Source of the DNA: Streptomyces sp. JJ38
Lineage (GTDB): Bacteria; Actinomycetota; Actinomycetes; Streptomycetales; Streptomycetaceae
Length of the DNA: 51,589 nucleotides
Direction: 5' to 3'
NCBI RefSeq assembly: GCF_019303475.1
Contig: NZ_JABLSI010000038.1
Coordinates: 1 to 51,589 of the forward strand
Part shown: positions 16,389-23,716 of the stretch, in pieces
How the letters are laid out: each line of letters begins with the position of its first letter
How positions within the stretch are numbered: position 1 is the first letter of the stretch
Notes under the pieces: model-generated
Told to the model about the DNA's origin: nothing
Databases searched by the model: none
What the model saw: the letters and a program-made list of their open reading frames with translations, nothing else
Program-made: the position numbers and the translations under genes

Positions 16389-18044
16389 TCAGAAGATCTT
16401 CGAGCCGGACAGCCGCAGCCGGATGGCCTGTCGGCCGCTCTTCATGAGCATCTTGCGCACCTGCGGGTCGCCGTGGCGCGACAGCCACAGCGCCGACTTG
16501 GCGATGACCGGGGGCTTCGGGCTCATGAAGTGGACGGAGCGGTCCTGGAAGCCGAAGGGCTTGGGGAAGAAGTCGGCCGCCTCCAGCTCCGCCCACAGCG
16601 CCTCGGAGGCGTCGTGCGCGGCGATCTTGCCCGCCTGGAAGGCGTCCACCTGGGTGACCATGGTGTCGAAGAGGTGCCGGAAGCCCTCGTGGTCGGGCCA
16701 GTCGAAGCCGAGGTTCTGACCCTTCTCCAGGTCCTGGAAGTGGCTGTCCCGGGCGTCTTTCTGGTACTGCGTCAGCCCGGCCCGCGCCCGGAAGGTGCCG
16801 TAGTTGTTGCCCCAGACCCAGACCCGGAAGACGGCCTTCCAGAACTCGAAGTGGTCGAACGCCGTGAAGCCGGCGTTGACGATCTCGTCGTTGTAGTGAA
16901 AGCGGGCCTGTTGCCACTGCTCGAAGTCGTCGAAGCGCTCCGCCGAGAAGTCGTCGTCCTGGCAGGCCCGGATGAGTCGCCAGGCCAGCCGGTTGATGGC
17001 GTCCCCGGTGTTGGCGAGGCCGTAGCTGAACAGCGGGTCGATGAACGCCGCGGCGTGCGAGAGCAGGCACCAGCGGTCGCCGACCGTCTGCTTCGAGGAG
17101 TACTGCAGACGGTCTGTCGAGACCCACTCGCGCACCGGGGTGACACCGGCGTACTGCCGCTCGATGTCGGGGAAGCGCGAGGTGATGTCCGCGAAGTCCT
17201 CCTCGACGGACAGCTTCGGGTTCTTCGGGTAGACCCGCGGGTCGACCGTGAGGCCGATGGAACACAGCGGGTTCCGGGACAGCGGTGTGTTGTCGAAGCC
17301 GATCACCCACCCCCAGCCGCGGTTGAAGGTGTGGTGCACCGTGCCCTCGTACCACGGCACCGGCGGCGTGTGCTCCGGCTTGCGGTCCCACAGGTCGTCG
17401 GTGTGCGTGATGCCCATGACGTGCGTGAACATCGATCGCGACTGGTGCTTGTAGCGCGGGATCTCGTCGCGCAGACCGAACTTCTCCGCCAGCGGCGAGC
17501 TGTGGCCGCTGGCGTCCACGACGTACCGCGCCCGGTACTCGGAGCCGTCCTCGCCGTGCACGGTGACACCGGAGTCGTCGAAGTCGACGTCCGCGACCTT
17601 GTAGTTCTGCAGTGGTGTGCAGCCCGTCTTCACCGCGAGGTGGAACACCCAGGCGTCCACGTCCTGGCGGTAGAGGTGGTGGGCCTCGTGCAGCAGCCCG
17701 GGGGTGTGGAACTCGTTGGTTTCCCGCGGGTTCTGCGGCTTGCCCTCCTCGTGGCGGAGGAAGCCGAAGTGCGTCTTGGTGCCGAAGGTCGGACTGATGT
17801 TCTTGGCGCAGTCCTTGAGCGTGCACAGCGTCGTCAGCTCCGGCAGGTTGTACCGGGCGGCGATGATCCGCTGGCTGACGTTGGTGTAGGGGATCGTCGC
17901 CTCGCCGACGGCGAACCGCGGGTGGACGCCGCCGTCGATCAGCAGGACACGGACCCCGTTGCGGGAGAGCGCGGCGCCCAGCACGGAACCGCCCATGCCG
18001 GCCCCGATGATGGCGACGTCGTACCGGTTGGCCTTCACAGTCAT
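16389..18044 (-). CDS. FAD-dependent oxidoreductase, halogenase-like (paralogue A)
   Basis: A 551-residue flavoprotein resembling the flavin-dependent halogenase/tryptophan-halogenase superfamily. The FAD-binding AIIGAGMGGS lies at residues 11-20 and GEATIPYT near 48. A Lys (residue 90) in GTKTHFGF aligns with the same position of the neighbour and could be the halogenase catalytic Lys. VVDASG follows near 175. The halogenase signature WxWxIP is degenerate here (WGWVIG, 244-249), with Gly for Pro. The second half (VFRVWVWGNNYGTFRAR onward) is helical. The ATG at 18044 follows AAGGAG. The gene starts 31 bases after paralogue B, in one operon. It could be a hydroxylase or dehydrogenase rather than a halogenase. 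Confidence 0.85.
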   Translation of the reverse strand: MTVKANRYDVAIIGAGMGGSVLGAALSRNGVRVLLIDGGVHPRFAVGEATIPYTNVSQRIIAARYNLPELTTLCTLKDCAKNISPTFGTKTHFGFLRHEEGKPQNPRETNEFHTPGLLHEAHHLYRQDVDAWVFHLAVKTGCTPLQNYKVADVDFDDSGVTVHGEDGSEYRARYVVDASGHSSPLAEKFGLRDEIPRYKHQSRSMFTHVMGITHTDDLWDRKPEHTPPVPWYEGTVHHTFNRGWGWVIGFDNTPLSRNPLCSIGLTVDPRVYPKNPKLSVEEDFADITSRFPDIERQYAGVTPVREWVSTDRLQYSSKQTVGDRWCLLSHAAAFIDPLFSYGLANTGDAINRLAWRLIRACQDDDFSAERFDDFEQWQQARFHYNDEIVNAGFTAFDHFEFWKAVFRVWVWGNNYGTFRARAGLTQYQKDARDSHFQDLEKGQNLGFDWPDHEGFRHLFDTMVTQVDAFQAGKIAAHDASEALWAELEAADFFPKPFGFQDRSVHFMSPKPPVIAKSALWLSRHGDPQVRKMLMKSGRQAIRLRLSGSKIF

Positions 18045-18075
18045 GTCTGTTGCTCCTTGAATGCGTGATCGGGGC

Positions 18076-19833
18076 TCAGCGGGCGATCGACGAGCGCAGC
18101 GGCCGTCCCACCAGCGGCAGCCCGGCGACCACGTGCTTGAGTTCTTCCCGCAGGTCGAACTCGTCGGGCGACAGGCGCTTCTTGATGAAGAGCGTCAGGC
18201 CGTCGTCCACGAGCCTGCCGATCTCCGGGGGAGCGTCGTTGCGGGCCCACTTGATGGTGTCCATGACCTTCAGCGGACTGGCGTTGAACCACCGGTTGGT
18301 GGGGTCGGCCAGCCCGAAGGCGGGCGGTACGAAGTCGGCCTTCATCAGGGCGTTCATGATCGACGCGGCGGCCGGGCCCGGGCTGGTGCGGCGCTCGGCG
18401 ACGTCCCGCACCTGGTCGCTGACGAAGGCCAGCAGCTCGCGGGCGGGCCCGTAGTCGGAGATGGAGCCCTCGGGGGCGATGCTCTCCAGATGCGCCAGGT
18501 CGGCCGCGTCGTGCGAGTCGAGGTACCGGGCGTAGGTGCGGTTGATCTCGAAGGTGGCGAGGATCTGTCCGAGCGACCACACCCGGAACCAGGTGTCCCA
18601 CAGGCCGTAGTGGGAGAAGGAGGTGTAGGCGTTCGCCACCAGGTTGTCGTTGAAGTCGAGCAGCCCCTGTTCCAGCTGTTCGACGTAACTGAAGCGCTCG
18701 ACGGTGAAGTCGTCGTCCTTGAGCGCCTCCAGCACCCGCCACGCCAGGGCGTTGATGATCTCGAACGAGTTGCTGAGCCCGCGGGAGAAGAGGGCGTCGA
18801 CGAAGCCGGCCGCGTGCGAGGTCAGGCACCAGCGGGCACCGATCGTCGTCTTGGACGAGTACTGCAGCCGCCCGGTGCGCACCCACGGGCGGACGGCGGT
18901 GGCGTCGCCGAACTGGCGCCGGATGTCCGGGAAGCGGTCGATGAAGGCCCGGAACTCCTCCTCGGGGGTGCCGTCGAACTCCGGGTGGACCCGCGGGTCG
19001 AGGTTCAGCCCGACGCTGACCAGGGGATTCGTCGCCCGGGCGTGGTTGTCGAACGGGATGACCCAGGCCCAGCCACCCTCGAACAGGTGGTGCAGGGTGC
19101 CCTGGTGCCACGGGGTCGGGGCATCCTTCGAGCTGCGCGGCAGGAGGTCGTCGTAGGGCGTGACGCCCAGCATGTGGGTGAACAGCGAGCGCGAGTGGTG
19201 GCGCAGCCGCGTGGGCTCCTCGCGCAGGCCGAACTTCGTGGCCAGCGGGGAGCGGAATCCGCTCGCGTCCACGACGTACCGGGTGCGGTAGGTCTTGCCC
19301 TGGTCGTCGGTGAGGGTGCCGCCCTCGTCGTCGAAGTCGACATCGACGATCCGCGTCCGCTGCTGGATCCTCGCCCCGTACTTCACCGCGACGTTGAGCA
19401 TCCAGGAGTCGACGTCCTGGCGGAAGAAGTGGTTCTCGATGTGCGTGATCCGCGGGATCGGGAACTGGTGGGTCTCGCGGTTGTTCTGCCGCTCGCCCTC
19501 GCGGTGGTACAGGAACCCGAAGTTCTTCTTGATGCCGGAGGTCGACGATATCTTGCCCTGTACGTTCTCGAACGTGGTCAGGTACTTGATCTCCGGGACG
19601 TCGTACCGCTCGCTGACCAGCCGCATGAGCATCGACGTGTACGGGATGGTGGACTCGCCGATGGCGAAGCGCGGGTGGCTGCCCGCGTCCAGGACGAGGA
19701 CGTTGGCACCGCCGCGGGCCAGGACGGCGGCCATGGCGGCGCCGGCGAGCCCCGAGCCGAGGATGATGACGTCGGTGTCCGGACGCTCGGACTTCTTCCC
19801 CGACTGCTGACGGGGTGTGGTTGCGCGGGGCAT
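18076..19833 (-). CDS. FAD-dependent oxidoreductase, halogenase-like (paralogue B)
   Basis: A 585-residue paralogue of the downstream gene, readily alignable along its whole length. It has DVIILGSGLAGAAMAA (residues 21-36), GESTIPYT (59-66), Lys102 in IKKNFGF, VVDASG (187-192) and an exact WxWxIP signature, WAWVIP (255-260), the sequence usually taken to separate flavin-dependent halogenases from monooxygenases. No flavin reductase gene is present in the window, so reduced FAD would have to come from elsewhere. The ATG at 19833 has GGAGG 5 bases upstream. It is the first gene of the leftward operon. Substrate unknown; there is no PKS, NRPS or carrier-protein gene nearby. Confidence 0.86.
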   Translation of the reverse strand: MPRATTPRQQSGKKSERPDTDVIILGSGLAGAAMAAVLARGGANVLVLDAGSHPRFAIGESTIPYTSMLMRLVSERYDVPEIKYLTTFENVQGKISSTSGIKKNFGFLYHREGERQNNRETHQFPIPRITHIENHFFRQDVDSWMLNVAVKYGARIQQRTRIVDVDFDDEGGTLTDDQGKTYRTRYVVDASGFRSPLATKFGLREEPTRLRHHSRSLFTHMLGVTPYDDLLPRSSKDAPTPWHQGTLHHLFEGGWAWVIPFDNHARATNPLVSVGLNLDPRVHPEFDGTPEEEFRAFIDRFPDIRRQFGDATAVRPWVRTGRLQYSSKTTIGARWCLTSHAAGFVDALFSRGLSNSFEIINALAWRVLEALKDDDFTVERFSYVEQLEQGLLDFNDNLVANAYTSFSHYGLWDTWFRVWSLGQILATFEINRTYARYLDSHDAADLAHLESIAPEGSISDYGPARELLAFVSDQVRDVAERRTSPGPAAASIMNALMKADFVPPAFGLADPTNRWFNASPLKVMDTIKWARNDAPPEIGRLVDDGLTLFIKKRLSPDEFDLREELKHVVAGLPLVGRPLRSSIAR

Positions 19834-20158
19834 CAGTGCCTCCAGAGGTGATGCGAAACGGAGTTGGGCTGCGTTCCCGGTCGTCGACAGGGAGAGGGCG
19901 GGCGGACGGGACGTCGCACGAGCCCGGTCGTCGCGCCCGTGGGCGGGCCGGTGAGGGCCTCCCTCCGGTGACGGGCGCGAGATCGGCCCATGGGTGTTCC
20001 TCCTGCGATCGCGGGCGTGCGGTATCGATCGGGTGAACCTTGGGGCGGGCGGCTGCGGTCCTTCCCCCAGGCAAACCGCGTGACGTATGGCCGAAAGACA
20101 CCACACGGGGATGAGGGGTGACTCGAAGCCCGCTCGGGACCGCACTAAATTCACCAGC
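19834..20158. other. 325-bp divergent intergenic region
   Basis: Promoter region shared by the leftward flavoprotein operon and the rightward ICMT-like gene. TAAATT at 20146-20151, 7 bases before the ATG at 20159, resembles a -10 of a leaderless message. A GGTATCGATCGGGTGAACC stretch near 20021 is a possible regulator site. I see no coding frame here. Confidence 0.45.
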
Positions 20159-20698
20159 ATGCGAAATAAAGCGACTCCGGGCGGCGGCGCGGTGCGGCTG
20201 CGGCGCCACGTGGCCCCGGTGCTGATCGGCCCGGTCACGATGGGTGTGGTGATCCCGGCGCTGGTGTGGACGGGAAGCGGCATGCGAGGGGTGGACGTTC
20301 CCCTGGCCGTGCGCGTCCTGTGCGCCGGCGTGGGCGTCGCGCTGGTCCTCGGGGGAGTGGCCTTCCTGGCCTGGACGGTGAGCCTGTTCCACCGCAAGGG
20401 CGAGGGCACGCTCTCACCGCTGGATCCGCCGCGGCACCTCGTCGTCACCGGCCCCTACCGGCACGTGCGCAACCCCATGATCAGTGGGGTGCTCGCGATC
20501 CAGCTCGGTGAGGCCGTCGCGCTGCGCTCGCCGTGGCTCGGCCTGTGGTTCGGGCTGTTCTTCCTGGCCAACGCGGTCTATCTGCCGCTGAGCGAGGAGC
20601 GGCGGCTGCGGGACCGCTTCGGTGACGCCTACGACCGCTACCGGCGGCACGTCCCGCGCTGGGTGCCGCGCGTGCACGCCTGGGACCCGGCCGGCTGA
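20159..20698 (+). CDS. Isoprenylcysteine carboxyl methyltransferase-family membrane protein
   Basis: A 179-residue membrane protein of the ICMT/phospholipid methyltransferase family. Hydrophobic helices (VLIGPVTMGVVIPALVW; VLCAGVGVALVLGGVAFLAW) precede the SAM-site signature LVVTGPYRHVRNPMISGVLA near residue 97-116, and a C-terminal EERRLRDRFGDAYDRYRRHV, where the Glu-Arg and following Tyr-Arg are family-typical. Bacterial members methylate diverse small or lipidic substrates; true prenyl-Cys activity is not implied. Start chosen at ATG 20159. It diverges from the halogenase-like operon, so a linked role is possible but unproven. Confidence 0.85.
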   Translation: MRNKATPGGGAVRLRRHVAPVLIGPVTMGVVIPALVWTGSGMRGVDVPLAVRVLCAGVGVALVLGGVAFLAWTVSLFHRKGEGTLSPLDPPRHLVVTGPYRHVRNPMISGVLAIQLGEAVALRSPWLGLWFGLFFLANAVYLPLSEERRLRDRFGDAYDRYRRHVPRWVPRVHAWDPAG

Positions 20699-20727
20699 CG
20701 CGGCGTCGGGGCTTGCCTGTGGTGGAG

Positions 20728-20760
20728 GTGCCGGGGCCGCCGCGGCAGCGGCCCCGGCAC
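20728..20760. terminator. Bidirectional terminator, 13-bp perfect stem
   Basis: Arms 20728-20740 and 20748-20760 with a 7-base loop, between the convergent ICMT-like and SAM-methyltransferase genes. Confidence 0.8.
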
Positions 20761-20777
20761 GGGGATGACGTCCCCGC

Positions 20778-21464
20778 TCACGGACGCCGGAAGACGGCGA
20801 ACATGGCGGGCAGGTCGGAGGTCGACGCGTCACCGGGGAAACGCACGCGGATGGCCGAGTCCCGGATGGACTCCTCCTCCCACAGCGGGCCGAACGCCGC
20901 GCGGAGGTCGTCCGGCGCCAGCGGGCTCATCCGCGAGGTCACCTGCTGCGGAACGCCGATCGCGGCCATCCTGGCCTTGACCACCTCGCGCCCCTCGGCG
21001 CTGAAGGCGAGGACGAAGACGCGACCGCCGGGCCGGCAGGCGGCGTGCAGCGTCGTGGCGTACTTCCGCCGCTGCTCCGCGTCCAGCACGTGGAACAGCC
21101 CGCTGTCGACGACGGTGTCGAACCGGTCCGCGTAGGCGGACAGGTCGGTGGCGTCGGCGACGGCGAAGGTGGCGGTGACACCCCGTTCCGCGGCCCGCTC
21201 CTTCGCCTGCTGGATCGCCTCCGGAACGGCGTCGAGGCCGGTGACGGAGAATCCCTCGGAGGCGAGGTAGATGACGATTTCACCGGTGCCGCAACCGATA
21301 TCGAGAACCTCGCCCCGAATCGCCCTGGACCTCACCAGGTCGACCACCTCGGGCTGCGGCTCTCCCATGTCCCACGGGGCCCGCTTGGCGAACTTCTTCG
21401 GGTCGCCGTACATCTGCTTGTTGTAGCCGATGACCTCGGACTCTCCTGCCTCTGATTCGCTCAT
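20778..21464 (-). CDS. Class I SAM-dependent methyltransferase
   Basis: A soluble methyltransferase of about 228 residues with motif I VLDIGCGTGEIVIYLA, the acidic end of the second strand in VTGLDAVPEAI, and DATDLSAYADRFDTVVDSGL, in the usual order. The C-terminus (PLWEEESIRDSAIRVRFPGD) is typical of small-molecule methyltransferases, some of which act on thiols or halides. The ATG at 21464 is preferred because TTGACA-N17-GACCAT ends 7 bases before it, which fits a leaderless transcript; no ribosome-binding site precedes any candidate start. Alternatives are ATG 21473 and TTG 21503. The substrate cannot be inferred. Confidence 0.86.
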   Translation of the reverse strand: MSESEAGESEVIGYNKQMYGDPKKFAKRAPWDMGEPQPEVVDLVRSRAIRGEVLDIGCGTGEIVIYLASEGFSVTGLDAVPEAIQQAKERAAERGVTATFAVADATDLSAYADRFDTVVDSGLFHVLDAEQRRKYATTLHAACRPGGRVFVLAFSAEGREVVKARMAAIGVPQQVTSRMSPLAPDDLRAAFGPLWEEESIRDSAIRVRFPGDASTSDLPAMFAVFRRP

Positions 21465-21471
21465 GGCGGCC

Positions 21472-21500
21472 ATGGTCCGAGGCTGCTCAGACCTTGTCAA
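21472..21500 (-). promoter_or_regulatory. Candidate leaderless promoter of the methyltransferase gene
   Basis: On the minus strand, TTGACA (21500-21495) and GACCAT (21477-21472) are separated by exactly 17 bases, and 7 bases then lead to the ATG at 21464. The -35 is consensus; the -10 keeps only the A and the final T. Confidence 0.45.
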
Positions 21501-21588
21501 CAAGCGGGTGGGTCATGCGAATCAGACCTTGAGTGAGCGTCGAGAAGGGCTGGTTTTCCCAGCGCGGTACGAGTCGTTTTCGAGTGGC

Positions 21589-21600
21589 ATTCGATCGAAT
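21589..21600. promoter_or_regulatory. Palindrome ATTCGATCGAAT, first of a pair
   Basis: A perfect 12-base palindrome about 125 bases upstream of the methyltransferase start. It shares the pattern ATTCGnnCGAAT with a second site at 21667, which suggests binding of a dimeric regulator. Confidence 0.4.
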
Positions 21601-21666
21601 CTCGGCCATCTGGCGAAATCCGTTCGGTTCGGCCTCGAGTCAGAAAGTACCGGGAAGCGAACCGGA

Positions 21667-21678
21667 ATTCGGCCGAAT
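21667..21678. promoter_or_regulatory. Palindrome ATTCGGCCGAAT, second of a pair
   Basis: A perfect 12-base palindrome matching the one at 21589 except for the two central bases. The two starts are 78 bases apart, in otherwise featureless DNA between the SepF-like terminator and the methyltransferase promoter. Confidence 0.4.
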
Positions 21679-21761
21679 GTTCGGAGAGGCGCGCGGTGGC
21701 GCGTGGGAACGGGAGGGGAACGGCGCCCGCCGGGACGCGCCGCCCGTCGCGCCCGGCCCCC

Positions 21762-21801
21762 GACGCGGCTGAGGGCGTTCGCGCCCGCCCTCAGCCGCGT
21801 C
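21762..21801. terminator. Terminator of the SepF-like gene, 16-bp perfect stem
   Basis: Arms 21762-21777 and 21786-21801 pair perfectly around an 8-base loop. It starts one base beyond the stop codon of the leftward SepF-like gene. Confidence 0.8.
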
Positions 21802-21802
21802 G

Positions 21803-22258
21803 TCAGCTCTGGTTGAAGAAGCCGCCCTCGGCGGGACGGCGGTCCTGTCCGCTGAGGATCTGGTAGGCGTTCGGCGTGAGCAGGAACACCCGGTTGGCCA
21901 CCCGCTCGATGGAGCCGCGCAGCCCGAACGTGAGGCCCGCGGCGAAGTCGATGACGCGCTTGGCGTCACTCGACTCCATCGCCGTCAGATTGACGATCAC
22001 CGGAACGCCCTCCCGGAACAGCTCGCCGATGTGCCGGGCGTCCCGGAAGCCGTCGGGGGTGATGGTGGCGATCCGGGTGCCCGCGTCCTGGGCGTCCGCC
22101 GCCGTCGCCCTGATCCGCGGGTCCGTGGCCCACGCGTCCCGCACGGCGTCACCCGGCTCCGGCTCCTGCCCCGCCTCTTCGGCGTAGTCGTCGTAGTACC
22201 GCATCTCGCTGTCGTCGACGAGGCCCAGCCAGGCACTCGCCTTGCGCACCGATCCCAT
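21803..22258 (-). CDS. SepF-family cell division protein (paralogue)
   Basis: SepF anchors and bundles FtsZ at the septum. The 151-residue product has the family layout: N-terminal MGSVRKASAWLGLVDDSEMR, which may form the membrane-targeting helix, an acidic linker, then the SepF core (RIATITPDGFRDARHIGELF; VPVIVNLTAMESSDAKRVID; ANRVFLLTPNAYQILSG). The start is ATG 22258 with AGGAGG 6 bases before it. The gene is monocistronic and away from the dcw cluster, so it is one of the additional Streptomyces SepF copies (I recall SCO1749 in S. coelicolor); its division role may be accessory. Confidence 0.9.
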   Translation of the reverse strand: MGSVRKASAWLGLVDDSEMRYYDDYAEEAGQEPEPGDAVRDAWATDPRIRATAADAQDAGTRIATITPDGFRDARHIGELFREGVPVIVNLTAMESSDAKRVIDFAAGLTFGLRGSIERVANRVFLLTPNAYQILSGQDRRPAEGGFFNQS

Positions 22259-22757
22259 GGACGCCTCCTCTCGCATGCGGTCGTACCGTCCGCACGCCTA
22301 TCGTCGTCCATGATGCGGATGGTGCGCCAAGCGGATATACGTCGCGAGCATGTTTCGTGACAGTTCTGCTGCACACATCATGCCTTGTGGAGCTGCGGTT
22401 GTGCGGTATACGGGTGGTGAAAGACAGAAAGATCACGGACGGCCGCCGGGCGGGTGAGCCGACCGCCGGGCGGGTGAGCGCCGGAGCGCCGCAGAACTGA
22501 TGCGCCGTCATGGGGACGGTGGCACATGCCGGCAGGGCGATGGCGTCTCCTTCGTCCGGCCGGCGGCGCCCCGGAAAGGCTCTTCGCCCACGGTGTGAGT
22601 GCGCGTCAACTCTGTGCGTGTGCTGTCCCGGGAGGGGTTCTGACGCCGCGTCGGTCCGAGGCCGGCCGCCAGGGGTCGTTGTGCGGCGGGCGGCGGCCGC
22701 GTCGAGCACGCGCGGTGGCTCACCGCCGCGCGGCCCGGTCTGTGGCAAGTTGAACGC
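22259..22757. other. 499-bp intergenic region without a recognisable gene
   Basis: This separates the leftward SepF-like gene from the rightward DUF1684 gene. The first 200 bases are relatively A+T rich (TGCGGATGGTGCGCCAAGC, ACACATCATGCC) and probably hold the sepF promoter. An 18-base direct repeat GACCGCCGGGCGGGTGAG-type element is present in part near 22440-22480. Frames in it read as shadow sequence. Confidence 0.35.
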
Positions 22758-23627
22758 ATGAACGCCGAAATGTCATCGAACCCGTACAACACCGACCCGG
22801 ACTCCGCGAACGTCGCGAATCCCATGGCGCCCGGATCCTCCGCCGTGCAGCAGTGGCAGGAGTGGCACCAGCAGCGTCTGGAGACGGTCGTGGCCCCTTA
22901 CGGGCCGCTCTCGGTGACCGGCACGTACTGGCTCGCGCAGGCGGACGACGCGGGCTGGATCGAGGGGCTGCCGGGGCAGTGGCGCGAGACGCCCGACGGC
23001 TCCGGGGTCGTGCTGCACGCCGACGTCCTGGACGACCTGTCGGTCGCCGGGGAGCCGCTGATGGGCGAGCGCACCCTCGGCACGAGTGCCGGTGGTGCCG
23101 AGCACGCCCGGATCACCTGGGGGGACCGTCGGCTGGAGCTGCTGCGGAGGGAGGGGCAGTGGGCGGTGCGGGTGCACGACCCCGGCGCGCCCGCCCGGCG
23201 GGAGTTCACCGGCATCAGGACGAGTCCGTACGACGCCCGCTGGGTCCTGCCCGGCGTCTTCGAGCGCTACGCGGAGACGCGGCGCGTGATCGTGCCCAAC
23301 GCGGACGGCCGGGAGCGCGGCCTGGACCTCGGCGGGGAGATCCGGTTCACCGGGCCGGACGGCGGTGCGCACACCCTGCGGGTGTCGGTCGTGGGCAGCG
23401 GGGCGCTGTGGGCGGTCTTCGCGGACGGAACCAGCGGGCACGGCAGCTACCGCTTCCGCTTCCTGCGCACCGGGGCCCCCGCGCCCGACCACTCCGTCAC
23501 GGTCGACCTCAACCGCACGACGCTGCCGCCCTCGGCGTTCTCCGAGCACTTCCTGTGCCCGTTCCCGCCTCCGGGGAACACGCTCGGCCTCGACGTGGCG
23601 GCGGGGGAGCGCGACCTGGTCTCCTGA
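22758..23627 (+). CDS. DUF1684 domain protein
   Basis: A 289-residue soluble protein. The family signature is the C-terminal block, here LNRTTLPPSAFSEHFLCPFP followed by PPGNTLGLDVAAGER, preceded by beta-rich strands (EIRFTGPDGGAHTLRVSVVG). The function of DUF1684 is unknown; the fold is predicted beta-rich. In most members the motif reads FNxxYNPPCAF; here the Tyr and Cys are Thr and Ser, so any catalytic or metal role of that Cys is lost in this copy. The start is ATG 22758; no strong ribosome-binding site is visible, and an ATG 26 codons later is a possible alternative. Confidence 0.85.
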   Translation: MNAEMSSNPYNTDPDSANVANPMAPGSSAVQQWQEWHQQRLETVVAPYGPLSVTGTYWLAQADDAGWIEGLPGQWRETPDGSGVVLHADVLDDLSVAGEPLMGERTLGTSAGGAEHARITWGDRRLELLRREGQWAVRVHDPGAPARREFTGIRTSPYDARWVLPGVFERYAETRRVIVPNADGRERGLDLGGEIRFTGPDGGAHTLRVSVVGSGALWAVFADGTSGHGSYRFRFLRTGAPAPDHSVTVDLNRTTLPPSAFSEHFLCPFPPPGNTLGLDVAAGERDLVS

Positions 23628-23716
23628 CACCCTCGACCCCGGGTCGTGGACCGGATTACGGTGGAGTTGGCGTTTTCGACCGATATCGCCGTATTTTCTC
23701 CTGGCGGGAGGCAGCG

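Noticed and set aside
18061..19851. 596-codon plus-strand frame opposite flavoprotein B
   Set aside because: Antisense shadow; the minus-strand flavoprotein has full family motifs and a ribosome-binding site.
15387..20698. A complete polyketide or peptide halogenation cluster
   Set aside because: No PKS, NRPS, acyl carrier or flavin reductase gene is present in the window, so only a small modifying locus is claimed.
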